This document shows positions 36,586 to 46,073 of a stretch of 64,000 nucleotides of DNA, piece after piece. Within the stretch, counting starts at the first letter, position 1, and every line of letters begins with the position of its first letter. Location of the stretch: positions 438,760 to 502,759 of the forward strand of contig NZ_WJPK01000001.1 of the NCBI RefSeq assembly GCF_009649685.1, written 5' to 3'. The position numbers and the translations under genes are program-made. The notes under the pieces are model-generated. The model did no database searches. It saw only the letters and a program-made list of their open reading frames with translations, and had not been told where the DNA came from. This stretch comes from Flavobacteriaceae bacterium EG-1. Its GTDB lineage: Bacteria; Bacteroidota; Bacteroidia; Flavobacteriales; Flavobacteriaceae.

Positions 36586-37302
36586 ATGAAATTAGATATA
36601 TTGGTTTTTGGAGCACACCCCGATGATGCTGAATTAGGGGCAGGAGCAACTATTGCTAAAGAAATAGCAAATGGTAAAAAAGTAGGTATAATAGATTTAA
36701 CTAGAGGAGAGTTAGGTACGAGAGGTTCGGCTGAAATTAGAGATGAAGAGGCTTCTAAGTCCGCAAAAATATTAGGAATATCTGTACGCGAAAATTTAAG
36801 ATTTGCCGATGGTTTTTTTGTAAATAACCGAGAGCACCAATTAGACATCATAAAAAAGATTCGAAAATATAGACCAGAAATTGTTCTTTGTAACGCAATT
36901 GACGACCGACATATTGATCATGGTAAAGGAAGTAAATTAGTTAGTGATGCTTGTTTTTTAAGTGGATTAATGAAAATCAATACTGAAATTAACGGCATTT
37001 CACAAGATAGTTGGAGACCTAAAACGGTGTACCATTATATCCAATGGAAAAATATTGAGCCAGATTTTGTTGTTGATGTAACAGGTTTTATTGATGTTAA
37101 GGTAAAAGCAATTATGGCTTATAAATCCCAATTTTTTAACTCCTCAAGTGAAGCACCAGAAACACCAATAAGCAGTCAGAATTTTTTGGATAGTGTAACA
37201 TATCGCGCTCGAGATTTAGGTAGATTAATTAACGTTGAATATGCTGAAGGTTTCACTGCAGAACGTTTTGTAGCTGTTTCAAGTTTAGCTGATTTAATAT
37301 AA
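36586..37302 (+). CDS. bshB1: Bacillithiol biosynthesis deacetylase BshB1
   Basis: The N-terminal GAHPDDAELG (residues 9-18) and a later DRHIDHGKG motif show a PIG-L-type zinc deacetylase of 238 residues. The family match and length fit BshB1, which deacetylates GlcNAc-malate to GlcN-malate in bacillithiol synthesis. It lies 49 bases after the gamma-lyase, which could supply the cysteine added in the next step (BshC, not in this window). The cell therefore very likely makes bacillithiol. Confidence 0.9.
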   Translation: MKLDILVFGAHPDDAELGAGATIAKEIANGKKVGIIDLTRGELGTRGSAEIRDEEASKSAKILGISVRENLRFADGFFVNNREHQLDIIKKIRKYRPEIVLCNAIDDRHIDHGKGSKLVSDACFLSGLMKINTEINGISQDSWRPKTVYHYIQWKNIEPDFVVDVTGFIDVKVKAIMAYKSQFFNSSSEAPETPISSQNFLDSVTYRARDLGRLINVEYAEGFTAERFVAVSSLADLI

Positions 37303-37328
37303 AATAGTAGTTACTTGAAAAATATAAT

Positions 37329-39419
37329 TTAACTAGCTTTTTTAAAGACCTCTTTAGATTTTGTGATTGTAAAGTAAAATGAAGATCCCTTATTAGGAAT
37401 GCTTTCAACCCAAATAGTTCCATTATTTTTTTCGATCATTTCTTTACATAGTGAAAGTCCTAATCCAGTTCCTTTTTCATCATTAGTACCGTAAGTGGTA
37501 ACTGCAGAATTCTCCTCAAAAATTAGCCGCTTAGTTTCTTCATCCATTCCAATACCAGTATCACGAACAGAAATTTGCCAATAATCATTTTTCTCAACCG
37601 CTTCCACAGTAATTATACCATCTTCAGGTGTAAATTTTAATGCATTACTGATTAAGTTTCTAATTACGATATCAATTTGATCACCATCTGTCCATGCTAG
37701 TGTATTGTTAGGCACACGGCTAATTAATTGAATGGATTTATTTAATGCAATTTCAGAAAGTAAACGTATATTATCATTGACAAGGGCATCTATGGCTATT
37801 TTAGAAGGCTTAGTAATTAATCCATTCATTTGACTTTGCCCCCAAGAAAGTAAGTTATTAAGTGTAAACGAAATATTTTCAATATCATTTCGTAGTTTAG
37901 GAATGAATGACATGAATTCATCTTGATTCATTTCCCCATCTCTAAAAAGGTTAAGAATGCCTTGAAACGCGCCAATTGGCCCCCTCAAATCATGTCCAAT
38001 TATCGAAAAAAGTTTATCCTTAGTTGCGTTAATTTCGCTTAACTCACTTTCTCGAATTTCAAGGTTATGTTGTTTAATGTTTAATTCGGTATTGAGCTTT
38101 CTTTGAATTTTTTCACTTCTTTTAATAAGAATAGTTACCGTTAAGAAGATAAACAAAATAAAAACAGCGATATAAACGTAATTTCTTTGTTTAGCCAATG
38201 ATTTCTCATTTGCTAATTGCCATTCTTCTTTTTGTCGCTCATAGTCAACCTGTGTTTTTAACATGGTTAGACTCTTTTTGTTTTCACTCCTTGAAAGGGT
38301 ATCTGAAACAGTTTGGTAAATTTCATGAAATTTTAGTGCTGTAGCGTAATCAGCTTCTTTTTTGCTGATTAAATATAATGTTTCAGCACATTCTTGAATA
38401 CCTTCCTTAAAATTCAATTCTTTAGAGAATTTATATGCTTTTAGGGCATGTACCTTTGATAAAGAATCTTGATGATTTCCAAAATAAGCTCGGGCCATGC
38501 CATTTAGTAAACTTATTTCTCCACGGGTGTCTTCTAACTTTGCATGAAGCATTTCGCTCTGTCTATACCAATGCAAGGCCCATTTATACTTTTTCTGTTT
38601 TAAATAGGTCTTACCTTTAATTTCATATGCATAAGCAAGCCAATCCGTAATTTGTAATCGTTCAAAAACTGAAATACTACTATTTATATTAAACATAGCA
38701 TATTCAAGTTCTCCCATTTCGGCGTAAAGCGATGCTATATTACTAGTAGTTTCTGCAGTGAAAATTTCGTTTTTTAATTCTGCATTTATTTTTTTAACTT
38801 CTTTATAAAATTCTAATGCTTGTTTAAAATCTTTTTGAGCTACATATAAGCTAGCGATATTCTCATTCATAATAGAGAGCATCTTTTTACTATTCTGAAC
38901 TTTAGCTTTTTCTATACCAATTAAGAAAATTTCTAAGGCGTGTGCATAATCACCAACAAATGTGTACTCTAAACCTAAATTGTTTTGTATTCTTAATTCT
39001 AATTTATTTTCTAAAGAAGCGGCAGCTAAATCTCTTCCTTTTTTAAAGTTATCAATAGCGAGTTTGGAGTTGCCTTTATCAGAATAATAATTACCTAAAC
39101 CAAGTAGTGCTCTACATTCGCCAGCTTTATAATTAGTTTCCTGACTAATTCTCATGGCTTCCAACGATAAAGAAAAAAGACTATCTGTTTTATAGTAACG
39201 TAATTCGTCACCCAGTGTATTTAGTAAATTAACATAAACTGAATCTTTGGTAGAAAAATTTGCGGTGTTCCTGTACTCTTCTAAACGTAGTTTTAAACTA
39301 TCTATTGAAGATTGTTGAGCTGAAAGGTTTTCTAATGAAAATACCACTACTGCAAATAACGCCAATGCGAAGTTAGAGTAGTTTAATTGAAATAAATTCT
39401 TAGTCTTGATTCGGGACAT
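37329..39419 (-). CDS. TPR-containing sensor histidine kinase, 696 aa
   Basis: A signal peptide, then about eight TPRs (residues 60-390), one transmembrane helix (NYVYIAVFILFIFLTVTILI, about 410-430), a coiled-coil linker, a dimerisation domain with the phospho-acceptor His476 (IIGHDLRGPIG) and a HATPase domain (NLISNALKF, DTGIGM, GTGLGLSLC). Members of this Bacteroidetes group sense periplasmic signals through the TPR region. No response regulator lies beside it, so the partner is elsewhere. It is convergent with bshB1 (26-base gap). Confidence 0.9.
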   Translation of the reverse strand: MSRIKTKNLFQLNYSNFALALFAVVVFSLENLSAQQSSIDSLKLRLEEYRNTANFSTKDSVYVNLLNTLGDELRYYKTDSLFSLSLEAMRISQETNYKAGECRALLGLGNYYSDKGNSKLAIDNFKKGRDLAAASLENKLELRIQNNLGLEYTFVGDYAHALEIFLIGIEKAKVQNSKKMLSIMNENIASLYVAQKDFKQALEFYKEVKKINAELKNEIFTAETTSNIASLYAEMGELEYAMFNINSSISVFERLQITDWLAYAYEIKGKTYLKQKKYKWALHWYRQSEMLHAKLEDTRGEISLLNGMARAYFGNHQDSLSKVHALKAYKFSKELNFKEGIQECAETLYLISKKEADYATALKFHEIYQTVSDTLSRSENKKSLTMLKTQVDYERQKEEWQLANEKSLAKQRNYVYIAVFILFIFLTVTILIKRSEKIQRKLNTELNIKQHNLEIRESELSEINATKDKLFSIIGHDLRGPIGAFQGILNLFRDGEMNQDEFMSFIPKLRNDIENISFTLNNLLSWGQSQMNGLITKPSKIAIDALVNDNIRLLSEIALNKSIQLISRVPNNTLAWTDGDQIDIVIRNLISNALKFTPEDGIITVEAVEKNDYWQISVRDTGIGMDEETKRLIFEENSAVTTYGTNDEKGTGLGLSLCKEMIEKNNGTIWVESIPNKGSSFYFTITKSKEVFKKAS

Positions 39420-39620
39420 TTCAAGCTTTACTTAGGTTGTAAATTTAATTGCAGCGTTGTGGCTTTAATAATTTATGTTGTGAAATTGCAAAAAATGTGT
39501 GTTTGAACGTTAATATATGGTAGTTCGTCGATGTTTTGGCATTTCACTGTCCTTTTGAATAGCTATTAGCTTAGATATTTTCAATACAAAAAAAATAGTT
39601 GAAATAACACTTTTTTTATT

Positions 39621-39651
39621 TTGAAAGATTAGCTAAAAAAAATTACATTTG
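39621..39651 (+). promoter_or_regulatory. Bacteroidetes promoter, TTG-N20-TACATTTG, for tRNA-His
   Basis: The -33 TTG at 39621-39623 and the perfect -7 box TACATTTG at 39644-39651 are separated by 20 bases; the tRNA starts 16 bases further on. Confidence 0.8.
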
Positions 39652-39666
39652 CACTCGCAATAAATG

Positions 39667-39740
39667 GTGGTTGTAGCTCAGTTGGTTAGAGCATCGGTTT
39701 GTGGTACCGAGGGTCGTGGGTTCGAGCCCCATCTTCCACC
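39667..39740 (+). tRNA. tRNA-His (anticodon GTG)
   Basis: A complete cloverleaf: D-arm GCTC...GAGC, anticodon stem TCGGT/ACCGA with loop TTGTGGT (anticodon GTG at 39701-39703), variable loop, and T-arm GTGGG-TTCGAGC-CCCAT. Encoded G at 39666 gives the G-1 residue typical of tRNA-His and pairs with C73 (39740). The acceptor stem GTGGTTG/CTTCCAC contains two adjacent T-T mismatches (positions 5-68 and 6-67). CCA is not fully encoded. Confidence 0.95.
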
Positions 39741-39751
39741 CAAGAATAGGG

Positions 39752-39777
39752 CCTCTTAGAGATAAGAGGTCTTTTTT
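39752..39777 (+). terminator. Rho-independent terminator of tRNA-His
   Basis: CCTCTTA-GAGA-TAAGAGG stem-loop followed by TCTTTTTT. Confidence 0.85.
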
Positions 39778-39809
39778 GTGTCTTAACTTTACATAAAAAT
39801 CTATTAAAT

Positions 39810-39848
39810 AAAAAAAGTCTGCCAACATTATGTTAGCAGACTTTTTTT
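39810..39848. terminator. Bidirectional terminator between tRNA-His and the M28 peptidase gene
   Basis: AAAAAAAGTCTGC-c-AACA and TGTT-a-GCAGACTTTTTTT form a strong stem with a matched A/T tract on both sides, 20 bases after the peptidase stop on the minus strand. Confidence 0.85.
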
Positions 39849-39867
39849 AAAACAAGTTGAATTTACC

Positions 39868-41427
39868 CTAATTTGTTGCTTTATCTACAACTAATTTATT
39901 TGCTCTATTTGCAACTTCCCAAGCCGTATGAAATATTAATCTAGTACGATTTTGTAATAAATCGTAATTAATTTTATCCGGTGTGTCTCCTGGTTTATGA
40001 TAATCGTCATGAGTACCATTAAAATAAAATATAATTGGAATATTATTCTTGGCAAAATTGTAATGATCACTTCTATAATAGAATCGATTGGGGTCGTTTT
40101 CATCGTTATAGGTATAATCTAGCTCAATATTCATGTATTTATTATTCACTTCCTCAGAAAGTTCATGAAGTTCTGTACTGAGTTTATCGGAACCGATTAA
40201 ATAAATATAATTACGTTCACCTTCGCGTTTGGGATCAATTCTTCCAATCATATCAATATTTAAATTAGCTACAGTATTTGCTAATGGGAATATTGGGTCA
40301 AAATCGGTATAATACTGTGATCCTAAAAGGCCTTTTTCTTCACCAGTAACATGAAGAAAGACAATTGATCGTTTAGGGCCATTACCACTATCAGCCGCTT
40401 TTTTAAATGCTTCAGCTATTTCAAGTAGGGCAACGGTTCCAGATCCATCATCGTCTGCGCCATTGTTTATTTGACCATCTGCAGTTACTCCAATATGATC
40501 TAGATGAGAAGAAATAACAATATATTCATCAGGTTTCTCAGATCCTTTAAGTACTGCCACAACATTTTCTGATTCTATTTTTTGATTTGCTCCTGAAAGA
40601 TTAAAACTAATTTTTGAATCAATTGTTTGTGATTGGTTATTCGATTCAATATCACTTAAAATTGTTTGCGCTAATGATTTATTAAGGACTAAATAAAAGA
40701 ACTCAGAGCTATTCTTAGCAATTGTCATTTGCCCTCCATCATTATTTTTCATATAATCAAAATAACCTTTGTAACGAGGGTAATTTAATTCATCAAGAAA
40801 AAGCATACCTATTGCTCCTTTATCCTTTGCAACTTTTGCTCTTTTACCAATAGCCTCAGATCTATTACTCCATGCAGACGGTTCAACAGTACCTGATAGT
40901 TTGTAGGTGCCATCAGTATTAGTGGGTTCACCATATTTGGCCAAAATTATCTTACCATTTAAGTCTAAACCTTCATAATCAGAATAACCTTCTTGTTCAA
41001 TACCATAACCCACATAAATAATCTCATTAAATTCACCACTAGCTTTAGTAAAAGTTAAGAAAGATTCTCCAAGATTATACTCTTTCCCATTTACGCTAAT
41101 GGAACCGCTTGGTAGTTCGGTCATTTCCAAAGGCACATCCTGAAAGTAGTTGCCGTCTGATTTGGCAGCCGGAATTCCTAAGTTTTCATATTCAGTTTTG
41201 ATATAAGCTACAGCTTTTTTCTGACCTAATTCTCCTGTTTCTCTACCTTCATATTCATCAGAAGCATAGATATAAAGATGTTCTTTTAATTCTGCTTCGG
41301 TAATTGTTTCTGCGTAAGTTGCAGAATAATCTTCATTTGAAACTTCCTTATTTATTTCAGAAGCGGCTTTTTGCGATGAGTTACAAGACATTGCCAAACA
41401 AATCGCGATAAACATTAAATGTTTCAT
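39868..41427 (-). CDS. M28 family metallopeptidase with PA domain, lipoprotein, 519 aa
   Basis: A lipoprotein signal (ending LAMSC) is followed by a PA (protease-associated) domain (about residues 100-270) and a Zn aminopeptidase core with the metal ligands in ISSHLDHIG, NNGADDDGSGT, HVTGEEKGLLGSQ and the C-terminal YRSDHYNFAKNNIP/HDDYHKPGD elements. It removes amino acids from peptides, probably at the cell surface. It precedes the hydroxyproline region, so it may help release peptides from structural proteins, which is inference. It is transcribed alone with a strong terminator. Confidence 0.9.
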   Translation of the reverse strand: MKHLMFIAICLAMSCNSSQKAASEINKEVSNEDYSATYAETITEAELKEHLYIYASDEYEGRETGELGQKKAVAYIKTEYENLGIPAAKSDGNYFQDVPLEMTELPSGSISVNGKEYNLGESFLTFTKASGEFNEIIYVGYGIEQEGYSDYEGLDLNGKIILAKYGEPTNTDGTYKLSGTVEPSAWSNRSEAIGKRAKVAKDKGAIGMLFLDELNYPRYKGYFDYMKNNDGGQMTIAKNSSEFFYLVLNKSLAQTILSDIESNNQSQTIDSKISFNLSGANQKIESENVVAVLKGSEKPDEYIVISSHLDHIGVTADGQINNGADDDGSGTVALLEIAEAFKKAADSGNGPKRSIVFLHVTGEEKGLLGSQYYTDFDPIFPLANTVANLNIDMIGRIDPKREGERNYIYLIGSDKLSTELHELSEEVNNKYMNIELDYTYNDENDPNRFYYRSDHYNFAKNNIPIIFYFNGTHDDYHKPGDTPDKINYDLLQNRTRLIFHTAWEVANRANKLVVDKATN

Positions 41428-41513
41428 TCTTAAAAATTTTGTTTTAAAACAAACAAAAATAGCGAATCAGGATTAAATAAATGATAAAGTGTTTGAATGA
41501 ATACTTGTATGAT

Positions 41514-42365
41514 TTAAGCTGAATATTCCATTTTAATTTTAAATGTACTAGGAGTAACACCTTTTAACTTTTTAAATTTTCTATTAAAATTTGAAATCGA
41601 TGAGAAACCAGACATTTCAGCTATTTCTGCAATGGTTAAATTTTCAGATTTTATTATTAATTGGCAGGAATGTTCAATACGTAATTCTATTAAAAACTCA
41701 AAAAACGTTTTATTGGTATGTTGCTTAAAGAATCTACAAAAAGCGTTTGGTGTTAGATGTATTAAATTAGCAACATCATTTAATTTAATATCATCCTTAA
41801 AGTTATTCATAACAAAATCAAAAACTATGCCTATACGTCTTCCTTCTTCTTGAGTAATTTGTTTGGTTTTAATAAAATTAGTTAGTGATGTCGATTCGGA
41901 AAGTGTAAGTTGTTTTATGAGTTTAAGAAAGCAAATAAATTTGTCAATTCCTTTTTCAGTTTGAATTCGATTAATATATTTTATAGCCAATTTATTTGAA
42001 GGGAGTAGTTTAAAACTAGTAGTAGACATATTTATAAAGCGTTGCATATCAAACATTTCAGGCATACTAAGAAAATTACTGCCAAGACTTTCTTCCGTAA
42101 AAAAAATGGAAATCATATGTGAAAATTCTGTGTTTTCAGCACTTTGGAATAGATGTGGTGTACGACTGCCAATTACAAAGATATCTCCAGGATTAAAACT
42201 ATGAATACTATCTGCCACCAATAGTTTTCCATTGCCTTTAACAATGTGACTTATTTGAATATGTGCATGTTGATGTAAAAAATTATAGAATAATTTTTCT
42301 TTGTCTATTTGAACTAAAATAGAGTCATTTAAAGATTTTGGTATTTCAAAAGCAAGAACTTTCAT
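41514..42365 (-). CDS. AraC family transcriptional regulator, 283 aa
   Basis: An N-terminal cupin-like sensor domain (about residues 20-150, including HAHIQISHIVKG) is joined to a C-terminal pair of helix-turn-helix motifs (LNDVANLIHLTPNAFCRFFKQHTNKT and TIAEIAEMSGFSSISNFNRKFKKLKG). It is divergent from the hydroxyproline operon with 141 bases between, so it is the likely activator, with hydroxyproline or a pathway intermediate as ligand (inference). Confidence 0.9.
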   Translation of the reverse strand: MKVLAFEIPKSLNDSILVQIDKEKLFYNFLHQHAHIQISHIVKGNGKLLVADSIHSFNPGDIFVIGSRTPHLFQSAENTEFSHMISIFFTEESLGSNFLSMPEMFDMQRFINMSTTSFKLLPSNKLAIKYINRIQTEKGIDKFICFLKLIKQLTLSESTSLTNFIKTKQITQEEGRRIGIVFDFVMNNFKDDIKLNDVANLIHLTPNAFCRFFKQHTNKTFFEFLIELRIEHSCQLIIKSENLTIAEIAEMSGFSSISNFNRKFKKLKGVTPSTFKIKMEYSA

Positions 42366-42476
42366 CTGCTTAAATTGAGCATATATTAATCATTCAGATA
42401 ATTGAAAATATAATTGTGCGGTAATATAGTATTAATATTAGATAATATTGAATTAATAATTTAGTAGCTTCAGAAT

Positions 42477-42484
42477 TATTTTTG
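42477..42484 (+). promoter_or_regulatory. Bacteroidetes -7 element for hydroxyproline operon
   Basis: TATTTTTG fits TAnnTTTG exactly, 22 bases before the ATG at 42507. The nearest -33 TTG (42448-42450) is 26 bases away, too far for the optimum, consistent with activation by the divergent AraC protein. Confidence 0.5.
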
Positions 42485-42506
42485 CATAAAAACAAACACA
42501 AAATTT

Positions 42507-43439
42507 ATGAAATTTAATTGGGAAGGTGTAATGCCTGCTGTTACTACAAAATTTAAAGCAGATGATACGTTAGATTTAGAGAAGTTTACATTGAATATAG
42601 AAGCTCAAATTGAAGCAGGTGTCCATGGAATTGTCTTGGGGGGGTCTTTGGGTGAAGCTAGTACGCTAACTAGGCATGAAAAAAATATCCTAATTAAAGA
42701 AACTGTTAAAATTGTAAAAGGCAAAATCCCGGTCATTATGACTATCGCCGAACAAACAACAAGTATTGCAGTAGAAGCGGTTAAAGATGCAAAAGAAAAT
42801 GGCGCTAATGGATTAATGATTTTACCACCAATGCGGTATAAATCTACTGATAGAGAAACAGTTGCATATTTTAAAACAATAGCACAGAGCACAAGTTTAC
42901 CTATAATGATATATAATAATCCTATTGACTATAAAATTGAGGTTACTGTAGCAATGTTTGAGGAACTTTTGCAATTGGATAATATTGAAGCAGTAAAAGA
43001 ATCAACAAGAGATATTATAAATATTGGTAGGTTAAGAAACCGATTTGGTGACGACTTAAAAATACTTACGGGAGTTGATCCACTAGCATTAGAAAGTTTA
43101 TTAATCGGTGCAGATGGTTGGGTAGCTGGTTTAGTTTGTGCATTTCCTAAAGAAACTGTTGCAATTTATGAATTGGCCAAAGCAGGTTATGTAATAGAAG
43201 CTACTAAAATCTATCGCTGGTTCTTACCTTTGTTAGAATTAGATATAAGTCCGCAATTGGTACAAAATATTAAATTGGCAGAAGTAGCTACAGGTCTAGG
43301 TACAGAAAACGTGCGTGCTCCTCGATTACCATTAACAGGGGAGGAACGTAATCGTGTTTTAAATATTATTGCAGATGGAATTAAAAGTAGACCTCAATTA
43401 CCTGATTATAAAAATTTAATTGCTGTTCCTACGGCATAA
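42507..43439 (+). CDS. DapA-family deaminase, probable 1-pyrroline-4-hydroxy-2-carboxylate deaminase
   Basis: A (beta/alpha)8 aldolase-type enzyme of the DHDPS/NAL family, with the Schiff-base Lys164 (EAVKESTRD) and the catalytic Tyr136 (MIYNNP). Identity as the deaminase that converts 1-pyrroline-4-hydroxy-2-carboxylate to alpha-ketoglutarate semialdehyde plus ammonia is inferred from its neighbours: aldehyde dehydrogenase, proline-racemase-type epimerase and D-amino-acid dehydrogenase. It could be a different DapA-like lyase. A G7 run (42638-42644) lies in the GGSLGE loop, frame intact. First gene of the operon. Confidence 0.85.
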   Translation: MKFNWEGVMPAVTTKFKADDTLDLEKFTLNIEAQIEAGVHGIVLGGSLGEASTLTRHEKNILIKETVKIVKGKIPVIMTIAEQTTSIAVEAVKDAKENGANGLMILPPMRYKSTDRETVAYFKTIAQSTSLPIMIYNNPIDYKIEVTVAMFEELLQLDNIEAVKESTRDIINIGRLRNRFGDDLKILTGVDPLALESLLIGADGWVAGLVCAFPKETVAIYELAKAGYVIEATKIYRWFLPLLELDISPQLVQNIKLAEVATGLGTENVRAPRLPLTGEERNRVLNIIADGIKSRPQLPDYKNLIAVPTA

Positions 43440-43457
43440 TATTAGAATAGAAAGCAT

Positions 43458-45041
43458 ATGATAACTGGAAAAAACTACATTGGTGCTGAAAAATCAGCAA
43501 CGGGAAATAAAACATACAGGACTTTTGATCCTAAATTAAATTTGGAAACTGAATGGACATTTACGGAAGCTACTTCAGAAGAAATTGACAAGGCCGTTTC
43601 TGAGGCTGCCAATGCCTTTAAAGTTTATAGAACTATTTCTGATACCAAAAAAGCTGAATTTTTAAGAACCATAGCAAAAGAAATAGAAATCTTAGGAGAT
43701 TCTTTGATAAATACTTATATGAAAGAATCTGGTTTGCCAGAAGGGCGCGCAAAGGGGGAGCGAGGCAGAACTATCGGACAATTAAATGCTTTTGCGAATT
43801 TATTAGAGGAAGGTTCTTGGGTAGATGCTACTATTGATACGGCACAACCAAGTAGGACGCCAATTCCTAAAATAGATTTACGTAAAATGTTAATGCCTAT
43901 TGGTCCTATTGTAGTTTTCGGTTCTAGTAATTTTCCTTTTGCATTTTCTACGGCAGGTGGTGATACAGCTAGTGCATTAGCTGCTGGATGCCCTGTAATA
44001 GTTAAAAGTCATCCTATGCATGCCGCAACAGGTGAAATGGTGGCCTCGGCAGTTTTGTTGGCCGTTGAAAAAACAGGAATGCCCAATGGTGTTTTTTCAA
44101 ATATAAATAGTAGTGGAATAGAAGTAGGACAACAATTAGTAATGCATCCTAAGGTTAAAGGTGTTGGTTTTACTGGAAGTATTAAAGGTGGTACAGCTTT
44201 GTATCGTTTGGCAAATCAACGCGATGAGCCCATACCGGTTTTTGCTGAAATGGGTAGTATAAATCCTGTAGTTGCCCTACCCTCTGCTTTAGTAGAAAAA
44301 GGTGATGATTGGGCCAAGAGTTATGCCAGTTCTATAACTTTAGGTGCTGGTCAGTTTTGCACAAATCCAGGATTAATATTAGGCATTAAAAGCACATCAT
44401 TAGATAGTTTCATTAAAACATTAGGTGAAACTATTGCTGTAATTGACCCAATTTGTATGTTACATCCTAACATCTATAACGGTTTTGAGAATGGTAAAAA
44501 AGAACTTTCAAATCAAGGAGGTGTAGATATTGTTGCTGAATATAGTGAAGATGCAGCACCAAACTATGCAAAACAAAAAGTATTGACCGTAAATGGGACT
44601 AATTTTTTAAAGAACACAAAACTTCACCAAGAAGTTTTCGGCCCCTTTTCAATTGTAGTAAGATGTGAAAATGCTGAAGAACTAACTGAAATTATTGAAA
44701 AACTTGAAGGTCAGTTAACCGGAACCATATTAGGAAGTAATGAAGAAATTTCAACATTTAGTTCTGTTGTTAGTGCTTTACAAAGTAGGGTAGGACGTAT
44801 AATTTTCAATGGTGTGCCAACTGGAGTAGAAGTTTGTCCTTCTATGCAGCATGGTGGGCCTTTTCCAGCAACAACAGACAGCAGATTTACCTCTGTAGGT
44901 ACTGCCGCAATAAAACGATGGGTGCGGCCTGTGGCTTTTCAAAATTGGCCGCAAGAAGCCTTGCCACTAGCCTTGAAAGATGATAATCCTTTAGGAATAA
45001 ATAGGTTGGTAGATAGTAAATTCACCTACGACAAAATTTAA
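43458..45041 (+). CDS. Alpha-ketoglutarate semialdehyde dehydrogenase (NAD(P)+), probable
   Basis: A 527-residue aldehyde dehydrogenase with the catalytic Cys301 (GAGQFCTNPG), Glu264 (AEMGSINP) and a coenzyme site NFPFAF. The sequence is of the type that oxidises 2,5-dioxopentanoate to alpha-ketoglutarate, as known from hydroxyproline and pentose-acid routes. It is second in the operon, 18 bases after the deaminase whose product it would oxidise. Confidence 0.9.
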   Translation: MITGKNYIGAEKSATGNKTYRTFDPKLNLETEWTFTEATSEEIDKAVSEAANAFKVYRTISDTKKAEFLRTIAKEIEILGDSLINTYMKESGLPEGRAKGERGRTIGQLNAFANLLEEGSWVDATIDTAQPSRTPIPKIDLRKMLMPIGPIVVFGSSNFPFAFSTAGGDTASALAAGCPVIVKSHPMHAATGEMVASAVLLAVEKTGMPNGVFSNINSSGIEVGQQLVMHPKVKGVGFTGSIKGGTALYRLANQRDEPIPVFAEMGSINPVVALPSALVEKGDDWAKSYASSITLGAGQFCTNPGLILGIKSTSLDSFIKTLGETIAVIDPICMLHPNIYNGFENGKKELSNQGGVDIVAEYSEDAAPNYAKQKVLTVNGTNFLKNTKLHQEVFGPFSIVVRCENAEELTEIIEKLEGQLTGTILGSNEEISTFSSVVSALQSRVGRIIFNGVPTGVEVCPSMQHGGPFPATTDSRFTSVGTAAIKRWVRPVAFQNWPQEALPLALKDDNPLGINRLVDSKFTYDKI

Positions 45042-45064
45042 AAAGTTGAACAAATACTCTTAAA

Positions 45065-46072
45065 ATGGGGGTTAAAACTTTTGAATGTATTGATGCACAT
45101 ACTTGTGGAAATCCAGTACGGGTAGTTAAAAAAGGTGGCCCAGTATTAAGTGGATCTGACATGAGTGAAAAACGCGCTCATTTTTTGAAAGATTTTGATT
45201 GGATTCGGAAAGGTCTCATGTTTGAACCTAGAGGACATGACATGATGAGTGGTAGTATTTTTTATCCACCTACGGATCCAAGTAATGATTTTGGAATTTT
45301 GTTTATCGAGACTAGTGGTTGTTTGCCAATGTGTGGCCATGGAACTATTGGTGCCATAACTATAGGTATTGAAGAAGGACTAATAAATCCTAAAATTGCT
45401 GGAAAAGTTCGCATGGAAACTCCTGCAGGACTCGTTGAAATTGAATATCAACAATCTGGTAATAAGGTTGAGTGGGTAAAATTGACTAATGTAAAATCTT
45501 TTTTAGCTGCGTCTGGGTTAAGTGTTTATTCTTCCGTTCTTGGCAATCTTATATTTGATGTTTCTTACGGTGGTAATTTTTACGCTATAATAGATCCTCA
45601 AGAGAATTTTAATGGGGTTCAAGATTTTTCAGCTAGCGATTTAATCGGCTTTAGCAGAGAAATCAGAGATAGTATAAACAAGACCTATCCAAACATGTTT
45701 ATTCATCCAGAAGATTCAACTATTAGAAACGTTAGTCATGTAATGTGGACTGGCGATACTATTTCTGAAAGTGCTACAGCACGCAATGCAGTATTTTATG
45801 GTGATAAAGCCATTGATCGATCACCATGTGGTACAGGAACTTCAGCTAGAATGGCCCAATGGTTTGCAAAGGGTAAATTAAATGTAGGAGATTTATTTAT
45901 ACATGAAAGTTATATTGGTTCTCAGTTTATTGGGGTTGTTGAGGAAGAAACTGTAATAGTTGGCAAGCAAGCAATTTTACCAAGTATTCAAGGATGGGCA
46001 AGAGTTTATGGTCGCAATACAATTACAATTGACGATGATGACCCATATGCTCATGGGTTTCAAGTAATTTAA
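45065..46072 (+). CDS. 4-hydroxyproline 2-epimerase (proline racemase family)
   Basis: Two catalytic Cys residues are present, Cys90 (LPMCGHGT) and Cys255 (SPCGTGTSA), as in proline racemase and 4-hydroxyproline epimerase; the dehydratase subgroup replaces the first Cys. In this operon it should convert trans-4-hydroxy-L-proline to cis-4-hydroxy-D-proline. The length (335) is normal. It lies 23 bases after the aldehyde dehydrogenase and one base ahead of the D-amino-acid dehydrogenase gene. Confidence 0.9.
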   Translation: MGVKTFECIDAHTCGNPVRVVKKGGPVLSGSDMSEKRAHFLKDFDWIRKGLMFEPRGHDMMSGSIFYPPTDPSNDFGILFIETSGCLPMCGHGTIGAITIGIEEGLINPKIAGKVRMETPAGLVEIEYQQSGNKVEWVKLTNVKSFLAASGLSVYSSVLGNLIFDVSYGGNFYAIIDPQENFNGVQDFSASDLIGFSREIRDSINKTYPNMFIHPEDSTIRNVSHVMWTGDTISESATARNAVFYGDKAIDRSPCGTGTSARMAQWFAKGKLNVGDLFIHESYIGSQFIGVVEEETVIVGKQAILPSIQGWARVYGRNTITIDDDDPYAHGFQVI

Positions 46073-46073
46073 T

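Noticed and set aside
39534-39560. TTTTGGCATTTCACTGTCC looked like a sigma-54 -24 element
   Set aside because: The -12 GC is absent at the required spacing, unlike the site at 59072-59087.
42638-42644. A run of seven G in the DapA-family gene, possible phase-variable slippage site
   Set aside because: The run encodes the conserved GGSLGE loop in frame and the gene is intact; seven G alone is no evidence for phase variation.
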